Positions 29,795 to 37,380 of a stretch of DNA of 64,000 nt are shown piece by piece (positions within the stretch are counted from its first letter, which is position 1; each line of letters starts with the position of its first letter). The notes under the pieces are model-generated. The model made no database searches, was not told where the DNA came from, and saw only the letters and a program-made list of their open reading frames with translations. Location: positions 124,001 to 188,000 of the forward strand of contig CAMJFY010000001.1 of assembly GCA_946405105.1 (NCBI GenBank), in the 5' to 3' direction. The position numbers and the translations under genes were made by a program. This DNA comes from an uncultured Caryophanales bacterium. GTDB lineage: Bacteria; Bacillota_I; Bacilli_A; Acholeplasmatales; Anaeroplasmataceae.

Positions 29795-32700
29795 ATGAAG
29801 AAAAAGAAAATTCTATTAGGCGTTTTACTTGCAACTGCCGCATTTGGTATGGCTGCATGTACAAACACTAGTAAAACAGATGATGATGCTGATAAGCAAA
29901 CTCAAACTGATGAAACAAAATACACTATAACATTCGATTCAAAGGGTGGTAGTGCTGTTGGATCTATCGAAGTACAAAAGGATTCAAAAGCAACTGCACC
30001 AACTGCACCAACAAAGGCTGCAGATGCAAATAACACATATACATTTGCTGGTTGGTATAAGGATTCTGCTTGTACTCAAGCATTTGATTTTGCAAATGAA
30101 ACAATTACAGGAGACATTACATTATATGCAAAATGGACTGCTACTCCAATTGTTAAGTATTCAGTAACATTTGAATTAAATGGTGGTACTGGTTCAATCA
30201 CTTCTCAACAAATAGTTGCAGGCGGTAAGGCAACTAGACCTACTACTGATCCTACAAAAGCTGCTGATGCTGATAATACATATGCATTTGCTGGCTGGTT
30301 TAAAGATGCAGCATTATCAACTGAATTTAATTTCACTACTGAAACAATTAATTCAGCAACTACAATTTATGCTAAGTGGACTGCTACTCCTATTACTAAG
30401 TATTCAGTAACATTTGAATTAAATGGTGGTACTGGTTCAATTGCTTCTCAACAAGTAGTTGCAGGCGGTAAGGCAACTAGACCTACTACTGATCCTACAA
30501 AAGCTGATGATGCAGAAAATACATATGAATTTGCTGGTTGGTTTAAGGATGCAGGATTAACAACTGAATTTGATTTCGCTACTGAAACAATTAATTCAGC
30601 AACTACAATCTATGCTAAGTGGACTGCTACTCCAATTCCAGCAACAAAATATACTGTTACATTTAATCTAAATGGTGGTACTGGTTCAATCGCTTCTCAA
30701 CAAGTTGAAGAAGGTGGCAAGGTAACTAGACCTACTACTGATCCTACAAAAGCTGCTGATGCAGAAAATACATATGATTTTGCTGGTTGGTATAAGGATG
30801 CAGGATTAACAACTAAATTTGATTTCGCTACTGAAACTATTACTCAAGCAACTACAATTTATGCTAAATGGATTGCTACTCCAATCTTAGAAGATAATTA
30901 TATTGACTTCTCAATCGAATATAATAATGTAAATAGAGTATTAGAAGTTGGTAACACTATTGATTTAACAGGTCTAAAAGTATCTGGACTTGATTTATCA
31001 TTCAACTCTGTTGATTTAGCTGCTTCTGAATATTATGTAAAAGTAATAAATCCAAATGGTGAGGTATGTGATATTACTGACCCTGTTATAGCTGGTACTT
31101 ATACTATTGAAATACATGTTGGTACTTTAGATGCTAAATCATTTACTATCAATGTAAAAGCAGCTCAATATAAATTCTCAATCCCTCTAACTGCTGATGA
31201 TTATAATGAATCACGTGGAACAGATAAAATTACTACTGGTGATATGACATTTAGTGCAGAAACTAAAATATATGAAGCTAAATCACTTGATATTACAGCA
31301 AATACAGGTGTTAAGCTTCAAGTAACAGATTCAAATGGAAACCCTGTTTCTAAGGACTACGATGGAGTTACATACAATTCAAGACTACAAGTAAATACTG
31401 GTACTAAGAGTTTAAAGATAACTGCAAAAGCTTCTGGTTCAATTACTGTTCTATTTGCAACTGATGCTACAAGAACAATCGATTGTACAGATGGTTCTAG
31501 TTCATGGAGTAGTGAGGCTCCAACTGCTGAAAATAAAGAATCAATGCATGTATTCACAATTGAAGCTGTTGCTGGAAAGACTTATACTTTCACATCAAGT
31601 ACTGGTGGAAGCAACATTTATGCAATAATTTTCAATGGTTCTGTTGATGCAACTACAAGAGTTGCAACTGATGATTTATTCATTGATTACACTGAAACAG
31701 AATTCAATAATACAACAAACAAATTCAATGCTTCAAATCCTAATACATTAACAGTAATTTCACAAGACAATTATGGAATTAATACTCCAGTAGCATTAAG
31801 TGATTGTGAAATAGTTGTAAAGAATTCAGCACAAGAAACTGTTACTGGTGAACTTGAAGTTGCTGATACTTATACTGTTTCTGTTTCTTACGGAGGAAAG
31901 ACTGAGTCTTATACAATTTCAGTTATTGACTTAAATACTCCTATTTCTGCTATAAGCGTTAATACAACTGATGCAACTACTAAGTTCTACGAAAATGGAG
32001 ATGCATTCACTGCTGAAGGAATCGTTGTAACTGCAACAAGAGGTTCAGTAGAATCTACATTACAGACTGATGAATATACTATTTTAGTAGATTCATTCAC
32101 AACTGCTGGTACATATGTTGTTACAATTACTTCTGTAGAGAACCCTTCAGTATCTACATCTTATAATGTAGCTTACAATACAATTGACTCTATAGTTATT
32201 AATGCTCCAGCAACATTAAATGTTAAGACTGGAACAACAGTATATAATAATCATGCTACTGCAGAAGGTACATATACTGATGATACAAAGGTTGCATTAG
32301 ATATTACTACAGCATTATATTCTGATTCTGCTTGTACAACTGAAATTGCTGATGCATCAACTGCATTTGCAACTGCAGGTGCTACAGTATATGCAAAATT
32401 AACTTGCCGTGGAACAACAAAGATTACAACTATTACAGTAAAAGACTTCACAGCTAACGCTTATGATTTCGAAAACACTGATGTAACTACTGAGGATATC
32501 GCAGCTGGTACAACTGTAATAAATAAGACTGATGTTACAGTTAAGAATGTTGGTATTAAGGCCAATGTTATAGCTGACAAATCAACTGCAACTGCAAATG
32601 ATAATTCTGGAAAGACATTTACAAAAGCTTTAGTAACAACTGGTGGTATGAGTGATACTAAGTATTATGAAATCACAACTACAACAAATGCAATCGTAAC

Positions 32701-32917
32701 AATTTACTTCACAGCTACAGATGGTAAATTTGGTACTACCGACCAAACTAAGGGTGGAGAGTTAGTTGTCAATGATGAACAAGTTGACACAGTAAAGGGC
32801 AACAAAGATAATAAGATTGCTTATGCTTATACATTCGAAACTGATGCAAATACTCCTGTTAAGATTAGAATTTCTTCTAACAGACTTGCATTATTCGGTA
32901 TCGTTGTTGAATCATAA
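29795..32917 (+). CDS. Lipoprotein with four InlB repeats and carbohydrate-binding-like modules, no enzyme domain seen
   Basis: A 1040-residue lipoprotein (lipobox MAAC, Cys22). Four InlB/Flg_new repeats (about 43-365) of unusually high mutual identity begin KYSVTFELNGGTGSI or similar and end IYAKW. They are followed by an Ig-like segment, a beta-sandwich module (about 460-620), Big_3-like Ig domains (GDAFTAEGIVVTATRGS) and a second module (about 890-1040). The modules resemble those at the C-terminus of the CE8 lipoprotein. No lyase, esterase or hydrolase motif was found, so this may be a binding or scaffold protein. It shares promoter design with the enzymes of the island. A GGAG box precedes the ATG. 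Confidence 0.78.
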   Translation: MKKKKILLGVLLATAAFGMAACTNTSKTDDDADKQTQTDETKYTITFDSKGGSAVGSIEVQKDSKATAPTAPTKAADANNTYTFAGWYKDSACTQAFDFANETITGDITLYAKWTATPIVKYSVTFELNGGTGSITSQQIVAGGKATRPTTDPTKAADADNTYAFAGWFKDAALSTEFNFTTETINSATTIYAKWTATPITKYSVTFELNGGTGSIASQQVVAGGKATRPTTDPTKADDAENTYEFAGWFKDAGLTTEFDFATETINSATTIYAKWTATPIPATKYTVTFNLNGGTGSIASQQVEEGGKVTRPTTDPTKAADAENTYDFAGWYKDAGLTTKFDFATETITQATTIYAKWIATPILEDNYIDFSIEYNNVNRVLEVGNTIDLTGLKVSGLDLSFNSVDLAASEYYVKVINPNGEVCDITDPVIAGTYTIEIHVGTLDAKSFTINVKAAQYKFSIPLTADDYNESRGTDKITTGDMTFSAETKIYEAKSLDITANTGVKLQVTDSNGNPVSKDYDGVTYNSRLQVNTGTKSLKITAKASGSITVLFATDATRTIDCTDGSSSWSSEAPTAENKESMHVFTIEAVAGKTYTFTSSTGGSNIYAIIFNGSVDATTRVATDDLFIDYTETEFNNTTNKFNASNPNTLTVISQDNYGINTPVALSDCEIVVKNSAQETVTGELEVADTYTVSVSYGGKTESYTISVIDLNTPISAISVNTTDATTKFYENGDAFTAEGIVVTATRGSVESTLQTDEYTILVDSFTTAGTYVVTITSVENPSVSTSYNVAYNTIDSIVINAPATLNVKTGTTVYNNHATAEGTYTDDTKVALDITTALYSDSACTTEIADASTAFATAGATVYAKLTCRGTTKITTITVKDFTANAYDFENTDVTTEDIAAGTTVINKTDVTVKNVGIKANVIADKSTATANDNSGKTFTKALVTTGGMSDTKYYEITTTTNAIVTIYFTATDGKFGTTDQTKGGELVVNDEQVDTVKGNKDNKIAYAYTFETDANTPVKIRISSNRLALFGIVVES
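29918..30890 (+). repeat. Four in-frame InlB-repeat units with high DNA identity
   Basis: Units of about 231-243 bp start near 29918, 30156, 30399 and 30645. The second, third and fourth share long identical stretches at DNA level (for example ACATTTGAATTAAATGGTGG in units 2 and 3), unlike the divergent repeats in the PL1 gene. Confidence 0.8.
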
Positions 32918-32936
32918 TTTAACAATAAAAGATTTT

Positions 32937-32962
32937 AGGGTATCTTAATTGATACCCTTTTT
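32937..32962 (+). terminator. Intrinsic terminator after the repeat lipoprotein
   Basis: Stem AGGGTATC / GATACCCT with a 6-nt loop and a T-run after it. Confidence 0.88.
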
Positions 32963-32973
32963 CTTTGCATATT

Positions 32974-33000
32974 AAAAGGGATTGGCAATTAACCAATCCC
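32974..33000 (-). terminator. Intrinsic terminator of the two-component/ArsR operon
   Basis: Minus strand stem GGGATTGG / CCAATCCC with a 7-nt loop followed by TTTT, 10 bases past the arsR-type gene. Confidence 0.85.
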
Positions 33001-33009
33001 TTCTTCTTT

Positions 33010-33309
33010 TTATTCGTTAACATGCTCCCATGCAGATTTAATTAATAAATTTACATGATCATCATCTAATGAATAATATACTTCTTTTCCATCTTTTCTA
33101 CTTTTAACTAATCTTAAATTCTTTAAATAAGATAGCTGATGAGAAACAGCTGATTTTGTCATTCCTATTTTAGCTGAGATATCATTAACACATATTTCTC
33201 CTTCAGATATAACTAATATTATCTTTAATCTAGTTGAATCTGATAATGCTTTGAAAAAATCACCCATCTCGTTAATCTTTTCTATATTTTTATTAACTTC
33301 AATTTCCAT
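33010..33309 (-). CDS. ArsR/SmtB-family metal-responsive repressor
   Basis: A 99-residue winged-helix protein; the recognition region is MTKSAVSHQLSYLKNLRLV, and KDGKEVYYSL forms the wing. The last helix has Asp83, His85, His96 and Glu99 (D-x-H-x10-H-x2-E), close to the alpha-5 zinc site of CzrA (D-x-H-x10-H-x2-H). The alpha-3 Cys pair of CadC/ArsR is reduced to one Cys (EICVND). A zinc or cobalt sensor is therefore likely. The gene starts one base after the histidine kinase stop, with its GAGGAA box inside that gene, so it is part of the two-component operon. No metal transporter is adjacent. Confidence 0.85.
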   Translation of the reverse strand: MEIEVNKNIEKINEMGDFFKALSDSTRLKIILVISEGEICVNDISAKIGMTKSAVSHQLSYLKNLRLVKSRKDGKEVYYSLDDDHVNLLIKSAWEHVNE

Positions 33310-33310
33310 A

Positions 33311-34630
33311 TTATTTTTCCTCTATTTTATCATCAATAATAAATGATACTCCAACCTCTTCATTAACAACATGTAAATTCATATTAAAATAATCTACAGT
33401 TTTTTGAACAATTGACATACCTAAACCAAATTGACCCTCATTACCTTTTTCATAAGGCTTAAATGCTGATTCAATGAATTTTTCATCAATATGATCACCA
33501 TCATTATATATTCTTAATCTACCAGGCCTTAAAACTATCTTTATTTGGCTTTTAGCATATCTTTTAGCATTATCTATAATATTATCAATTACAGTATACC
33601 AATTCTCGCTAATTCCTTTAAATGTAACATCTTCATTTATATCAGTAATAAATTCGATGTTTTCTAATTGATGCTTATAATTTAAGATAATATCATAAAT
33701 AATATCTGCAATCTTAATATCTTCAAATTCTTTATCACTATTAAAATATTCTAATCTATTATATTCAATTAATCTATTAACCTTTTTCTTTAATAAATCA
33801 GATTGTTCAATAATTTTATTTGTAGATGTACTAACATCCTCTACACCATCTTGAATTGCTTCAGCATATGTTTTAATAACCGCAATTGGGGTTTTAAAAT
33901 CATGGCTTAGATTATGTAGCATTTCTTGTTTAATTCTTTCATTTTCACAAATTTCGCTTCTCATTACCTCAATAGATTTAGATAAATCTCCGACTTCGTC
34001 CTCATATGTATCTAAATATGTAGTTTTATATTCATTTTTTGGTAATGATAAAATGTGATTTTGTATTTTTCTTAATCTTCTAGCTATATTATTACTCCAG
34101 AAATATATAACAACTATAGCTAATAACATTACAATAACAAATATACCATTAATTTTTAATGTTATTTCTCTTACAACCGCAGTTGTATGTGAATCATCGG
34201 TGAATACTAATGTATATGTTTCCATACCATCATCTGTAATAACTGAAAAATTAATTCTTGATCCATTAATCTTTTTTGAATAAAAAGATATTTTTCCTAA
34301 CTTTTTGTTATTATTGATATCTTTAAGGTTGTTTATTACATCCTCAACATCCTTAACAGTTACATAATATCCCATATCGTTCAATTGCTGATATACTGTA
34401 TCAGTTGTTTTACAATAATAACCCATATCTATTTCAGGGAAATCTTCTCCCTTATTAGCTCTAAAGTTATTATCAATTAATATTGCATATGTAGATAATT
34501 TATTGTTTGTTTCCTTTCTAGCAATTTCTCTTGCGAAAGATACTGTAGTTAAGGAGAATATACAACAAGCTATTAATAAAACTGCAACTAATAAAATAAT
34601 TAATTGACTAGTTATATCTATTTTTTTCAT
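33311..34630 (-). CDS. Membrane sensor histidine kinase
   Basis: A 439-residue kinase with two transmembrane helices (about 10-32 and 162-180) around an external sensor domain of some 130 residues, then a HAMP-like linker, the H-box NLSHDFKTP with His243, an N-box NIIDNAKRY and glycine boxes ending QFGLGMSIV. It should phosphorylate the OmpR-type regulator encoded just upstream, whose TAA/ATGA junction overlaps this start by 4 bases. The signal is unknown; the sensor domain is not one I recognise. Confidence 0.9.
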   Translation of the reverse strand: MKKIDITSQLIILLVAVLLIACCIFSLTTVSFAREIARKETNNKLSTYAILIDNNFRANKGEDFPEIDMGYYCKTTDTVYQQLNDMGYYVTVKDVEDVINNLKDINNNKKLGKISFYSKKINGSRINFSVITDDGMETYTLVFTDDSHTTAVVREITLKINGIFVIVMLLAIVVIYFWSNNIARRLRKIQNHILSLPKNEYKTTYLDTYEDEVGDLSKSIEVMRSEICENERIKQEMLHNLSHDFKTPIAVIKTYAEAIQDGVEDVSTSTNKIIEQSDLLKKKVNRLIEYNRLEYFNSDKEFEDIKIADIIYDIILNYKHQLENIEFITDINEDVTFKGISENWYTVIDNIIDNAKRYAKSQIKIVLRPGRLRIYNDGDHIDEKFIESAFKPYEKGNEGQFGLGMSIVQKTVDYFNMNLHVVNEEVGVSFIIDDKIEEK

Positions 34631-35298
34631 ACTAATAATCTATATCCAAATCCATAAATTGTTTCTACAGATAAATTAGGCATCTTTTGTCTTAATCTTC
34701 TCATTAGATCATCAACTACTCTATCACTACCAAAATAGTCGCTTCCCCAAACGTTATCTAGGATTTGATCTCTTGAAAAGGCCTTTGCTTTATTCTTTAG
34801 TAAGAAATACAATAAATCATATTCCTTTGAAGTTAAATTAATATTAACGCCATTTTCTGTAACTATTCTCTTATCATAGTCAATGCAATAACAATTGAAT
34901 TCTTCGGTATTAGTATTCTTTTCAGTATTATTAGCATATACCCTAGATAAAATATTCTTTACTCTAAGAACTAATTCACGATTTGAATATGGCTTTGCAA
35001 GATAATCATCACTACCCATTCCAAGTCCAGTGATTCTATCAAATTCTTCAATACGAGCACTTGTAAATACTACTGGTGTAATTTTATTAATATCCTTTAT
35101 TCTTTTTATTAAGTCATAGCCTGAAATATCTCCAGGAAGCATAATGTCAAGAATCCAAAGATCAAAACCATCATTTAAATGCTCTGCTGCAGTTTCACCA
35201 TCTGAAAAAGTAGTAACATCAAAGCCTTCCTTTTCTAAATACTTTTTAGTAAGTGAGGAAAGATTTAATTCGTCTTCAACAATCGCAATTTTATACAT
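34627..35298 (-). CDS. OmpR/PhoB-family response regulator
   Basis: A 223-residue regulator. The receiver domain has the acidic pair in IVEDE, phospho-acceptor Asp51 in ILDIMLPG, Thr/Ser79-80 and Lys102 in AKPYS. A winged-helix effector domain follows (TSKEYDLLYFLLKNKAKAFSRDQI to the C-terminal YGFGYRL). An AGGTGA box precedes the ATG. It leads the regulator-kinase-ArsR operon, and repeated TCTTATAAAAT elements lie upstream. Confidence 0.93.
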   Translation of the reverse strand: MYKIAIVEDELNLSSLTKKYLEKEGFDVTTFSDGETAAEHLNDGFDLWILDIMLPGDISGYDLIKRIKDINKITPVVFTSARIEEFDRITGLGMGSDDYLAKPYSNRELVLRVKNILSRVYANNTEKNTNTEEFNCYCIDYDKRIVTENGVNINLTSKEYDLLYFLLKNKAKAFSRDQILDNVWGSDYFGSDRVVDDLMRRLRQKMPNLSVETIYGFGYRLLV

Positions 35299-35323
35299 AG
35301 CCTATCACCTCATATTAATTATA

Positions 35324-35436
35324 TCTTATAAAATGATAAAGAACAACCAGTTACGGTTGTTCCTTATCAAATTGAAAAAGTCATAGTTCTTATAAAATTA
35401 TATAGATATAGGGGATAAAAATATCATTTTATAAGA
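35324..35436. repeat. Repeated TCTTATAAAAT elements upstream of the response regulator
   Basis: TCTTATAAAATGATA (35324-35338) recurs as an exact 15-bp inverted copy at 35422-35436, and TCTTATAAAAT appears again in direct orientation at 35388-35398. They flank the hairpin at 35341-35362. OmpR-family regulators bind direct repeats, so these are candidate binding sites for the adjacent regulator. Confidence 0.5.
35341..35362 (-). terminator. Probable terminator downstream of rpoE
   Basis: Stem GAACAACC / GGTTGTTC with a 6-nt loop, followed on the minus strand by TTTATC. It is 137 bases beyond the rpoE stop. Confidence 0.55.
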
Positions 35437-35498
35437 CACTTATATGTTACTTTATAAATATTGTTATTTTATATTAGAAATATGGGAAATAGTGAAAA

Positions 35499-36053
35499 CT
35501 AGTTATCCTCATACATGTCTTCATAGTCATCCATGTATTTGTTATACTTATCTTCCTTGAATTCATCATCGTCATCAAGGTCATCGTCTAAATCATCATC
35601 AAGATCGTCTTCATCGTCAAGATTATCTTCATCCTCATCCTCTTCACGATCATCATCGTCTTCATCCTCATCAGACTCGTCATCAGATTCTTCATCATCC
35701 TCATCATCAAGATCGTCTTCGTCTTCTTCATCGTCATTGTAGAAGTCAGATTCTTCCTCTTCTTCCTCTTCGATGTATGCATCCTTAGAGTTGAATGCAG
35801 AACCATCCTTGTCGAATTGATCTAATGATTGAGCTAATTTTAAATCCCAATTATTTTCACCCATAAATACAAATTTAGAGCTTGTTGTTATATCAACGTA
35901 TAATTTAGTAGTTAAAGTCTTCTTTTCATCATCTACTAAACCCTTACGATTTAATACTTCTTGAATTAATTCATAGATATCACAAGGAGCACCTTTCTCT
36001 TGTAATACTATTACTGCAACTTCTAATAATGATAACTCAGAATAATTTTCCAT
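35499..36053 (-). CDS. rpoE: DNA-directed RNA polymerase delta subunit
   Basis: The N-terminal 90 residues form the HARE-HTH domain (MENYSELSLLEVAVIVLQEKG, ELIQEVLNRKG, LYVDITTSSKFVFMGENNWDL) that binds polymerase. The remaining 90 residues are almost all Asp and Glu. The delta subunit displaces nucleic acid and speeds recycling of polymerase and is specific to Bacillota, including Mollicutes. The acidic tail is coded by a simple GAT/GAA/GAC tract, a possible length-variable region. A GGAGG box precedes the ATG. Confidence 0.93.
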   Translation of the reverse strand: MENYSELSLLEVAVIVLQEKGAPCDIYELIQEVLNRKGLVDDEKKTLTTKLYVDITTSSKFVFMGENNWDLKLAQSLDQFDKDGSAFNSKDAYIEEEEEEESDFYNDDEEDEDDLDDEDDEESDDESDEDEDDDDREEDEDEDNLDDEDDLDDDLDDDLDDDDEFKEDKYNKYMDDYEDMYEDN

Positions 36054-36116
36054 GTTTATCCTCCAAAAATTAAATGCTATTATATTTTACTTAAAATATT
36101 AATAATTTTCAAGTAT

Positions 36117-36479
36117 TTAATTAAACAATATCCATATTTTATGCTCATTAATAAGGTCATTTTCAATAAATAATGAATATGAAGCATAAATTTTGTTAAA
36201 ACTAATGCTTAAATCGTTAGTATATGATTCAAATTCAAACTTTAAACCAAGGTTGTTTTCATAATAACCTGAGGTATTTTGTTTGTATATTAAATTCAAA
36301 TCCATTATTGTGTCTCCTTTTCTAATAATATTTAAATTATTAGAATCAAAAGAGACATAAATCATTGTGTTTTCTGTGGATTCATCCTTGAATGAATATA
36401 TGCCATTTTCATATACACAAATGGATTCAAATTCAGTAATATTTCCTTCTTTATCAATACTTTTAAATTTAGCAATCAT
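36117..36479 (-). CDS. DUF1934/YwiB-like calycin beta-barrel protein
   Basis: A 120-residue beta-rich protein without signal or membrane segments. The pattern of strands (ITEFESICVYENGIYSF at the start, LKFEFESYTNDLSISF and a C-terminal YSLFIENDLINEHKIWI) and its position next to rpoE resemble B. subtilis YwiB (DUF1934), which lies near rpoE there. Function is unknown. The start codon overlaps the recR stop by one base (TAATG). The family call is moderately secure. Confidence 0.6.
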   Translation of the reverse strand: MIAKFKSIDKEGNITEFESICVYENGIYSFKDESTENTMIYVSFDSNNLNIIRKGDTIMDLNLIYKQNTSGYYENNLGLKFEFESYTNDLSISFNKIYASYSLFIENDLINEHKIWILFN

Positions 36480-37081
36480 TAGTATTCTCTTCTTCCTTCA
36501 AATGCTTTTAATAATGTCATTTCATCAGCATAAGAAAGATCTCCTCCAACAGGTATTCCGTGCGCAATTCTAGTGATTTTTATAGGATATTGATTTAATA
36601 GCTCCTTTAAATATCTAGCTGTTGTTTCGCCTTCAATTGTCGCATTTGTTGCTAAAATTAATTCATCAACCTCATTATTTTTTACTTTATCTAGTAATGA
36701 ATCAATATTTAAATCATCAATGCTAATTCCTTTTGAAAAGCTAATTGCACCATTTAAAACATGATATATGCCTTTAAATTCATTTACCTTTTCAATTGTT
36801 AGTAAATCTTTAATAGATTCTACTACTATTATTTGTCTTTTATTTCTTGATTCATCTGCACAAATTGAACATAAAGAATCTTCTGTGATATTACCACATG
36901 AAGGACAAATATGTATATCTTTTTTGATACTTTCTAAGGCATTTTTAAAATCTGTAAGGTCAATATCATTCATATTAAAAAGAGTATATAATGCATATCT
37001 TTCTGCTGTTTTTTTGCCTACAGATGGTAACTTTGCGTAGCAATCAATAAGATTTTCTAAAGATTTTGGATATTTATTCAT
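36479..37081 (-). CDS. recR: Recombination mediator protein RecR
   Basis: RecR joins RecO in loading RecA at gaps. The 200-residue form starts MNKYPKSLENLIDCYAKLPSVGKKTAERYA; a longer frame reaches into ybaB but the ATG at 37079-37081, after the ybaB stop and its GGAGGA-containing end, fits the family. A zinc finger (CPSCG with CSIC, about 60-80) and a Toprim domain (IIVVES, LILATNATIEGETTARYL) follow. Confidence 0.96.
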   Translation of the reverse strand: MNKYPKSLENLIDCYAKLPSVGKKTAERYALYTLFNMNDIDLTDFKNALESIKKDIHICPSCGNITEDSLCSICADESRNKRQIIVVESIKDLLTIEKVNEFKGIYHVLNGAISFSKGISIDDLNIDSLLDKVKNNEVDELILATNATIEGETTARYLKELLNQYPIKITRIAHGIPVGGDLSYADEMTLLKAFEGRREY

Positions 37082-37082
37082 A

Positions 37083-37376
37083 TTAGAATAATCCCATTCC
37101 TCCGCCGAAGCCACCCATTAACTTTTGGCTTTCCTCTTCGATTTTCTTATTTGCATCATTGATTGCTAGAGCGACCATATCTTGAACCATTTCAAGATCA
37201 TCCTTAGCTGCTTCTGGATCAATAATAACCTCAACAACCTCGTGGCTGCCTTTAACCTTTGCAGTTACTACTCCTCCGCCTGCGCTACCAGTAAATACTG
37301 TTGATTCTAGCTTTTCTTGAGCTTCCATCATTTGCTTTTGCATTTTTCTTAATTTCATCATTTGTTGTTGATTCAT
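37083..37376 (-). CDS. Nucleoid-associated protein YbaB/EbfC
   Basis: A 97-residue DNA-binding protein with the typical start MNQQQMMKLRKMQKQMMEAQ and the glycine-rich segment GSAGGGVVTAKVKGSHEV. The dnaX-ybaB-recR order is the standard bacterial arrangement. dnaX ends 4 bases upstream and a GGAGGA box is present. Confidence 0.95.
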   Translation of the reverse strand: MNQQQMMKLRKMQKQMMEAQEKLESTVFTGSAGGGVVTAKVKGSHEVVEVIIDPEAAKDDLEMVQDMVALAINDANKKIEEESQKLMGGFGGGMGLF

Positions 37377-37380
37377 AATT

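Noticed and set aside
29630-33000. Insertion sequence or integrase remnant around the inserted lipoprotein genes
   Set aside because: No transposase fragments, terminal inverted repeats or tRNA attachment sites were seen at the borders.
35533-35742. Poly-serine plus-strand frame
   Set aside because: Complement of the Asp/Glu-coding simple repeat of rpoE.
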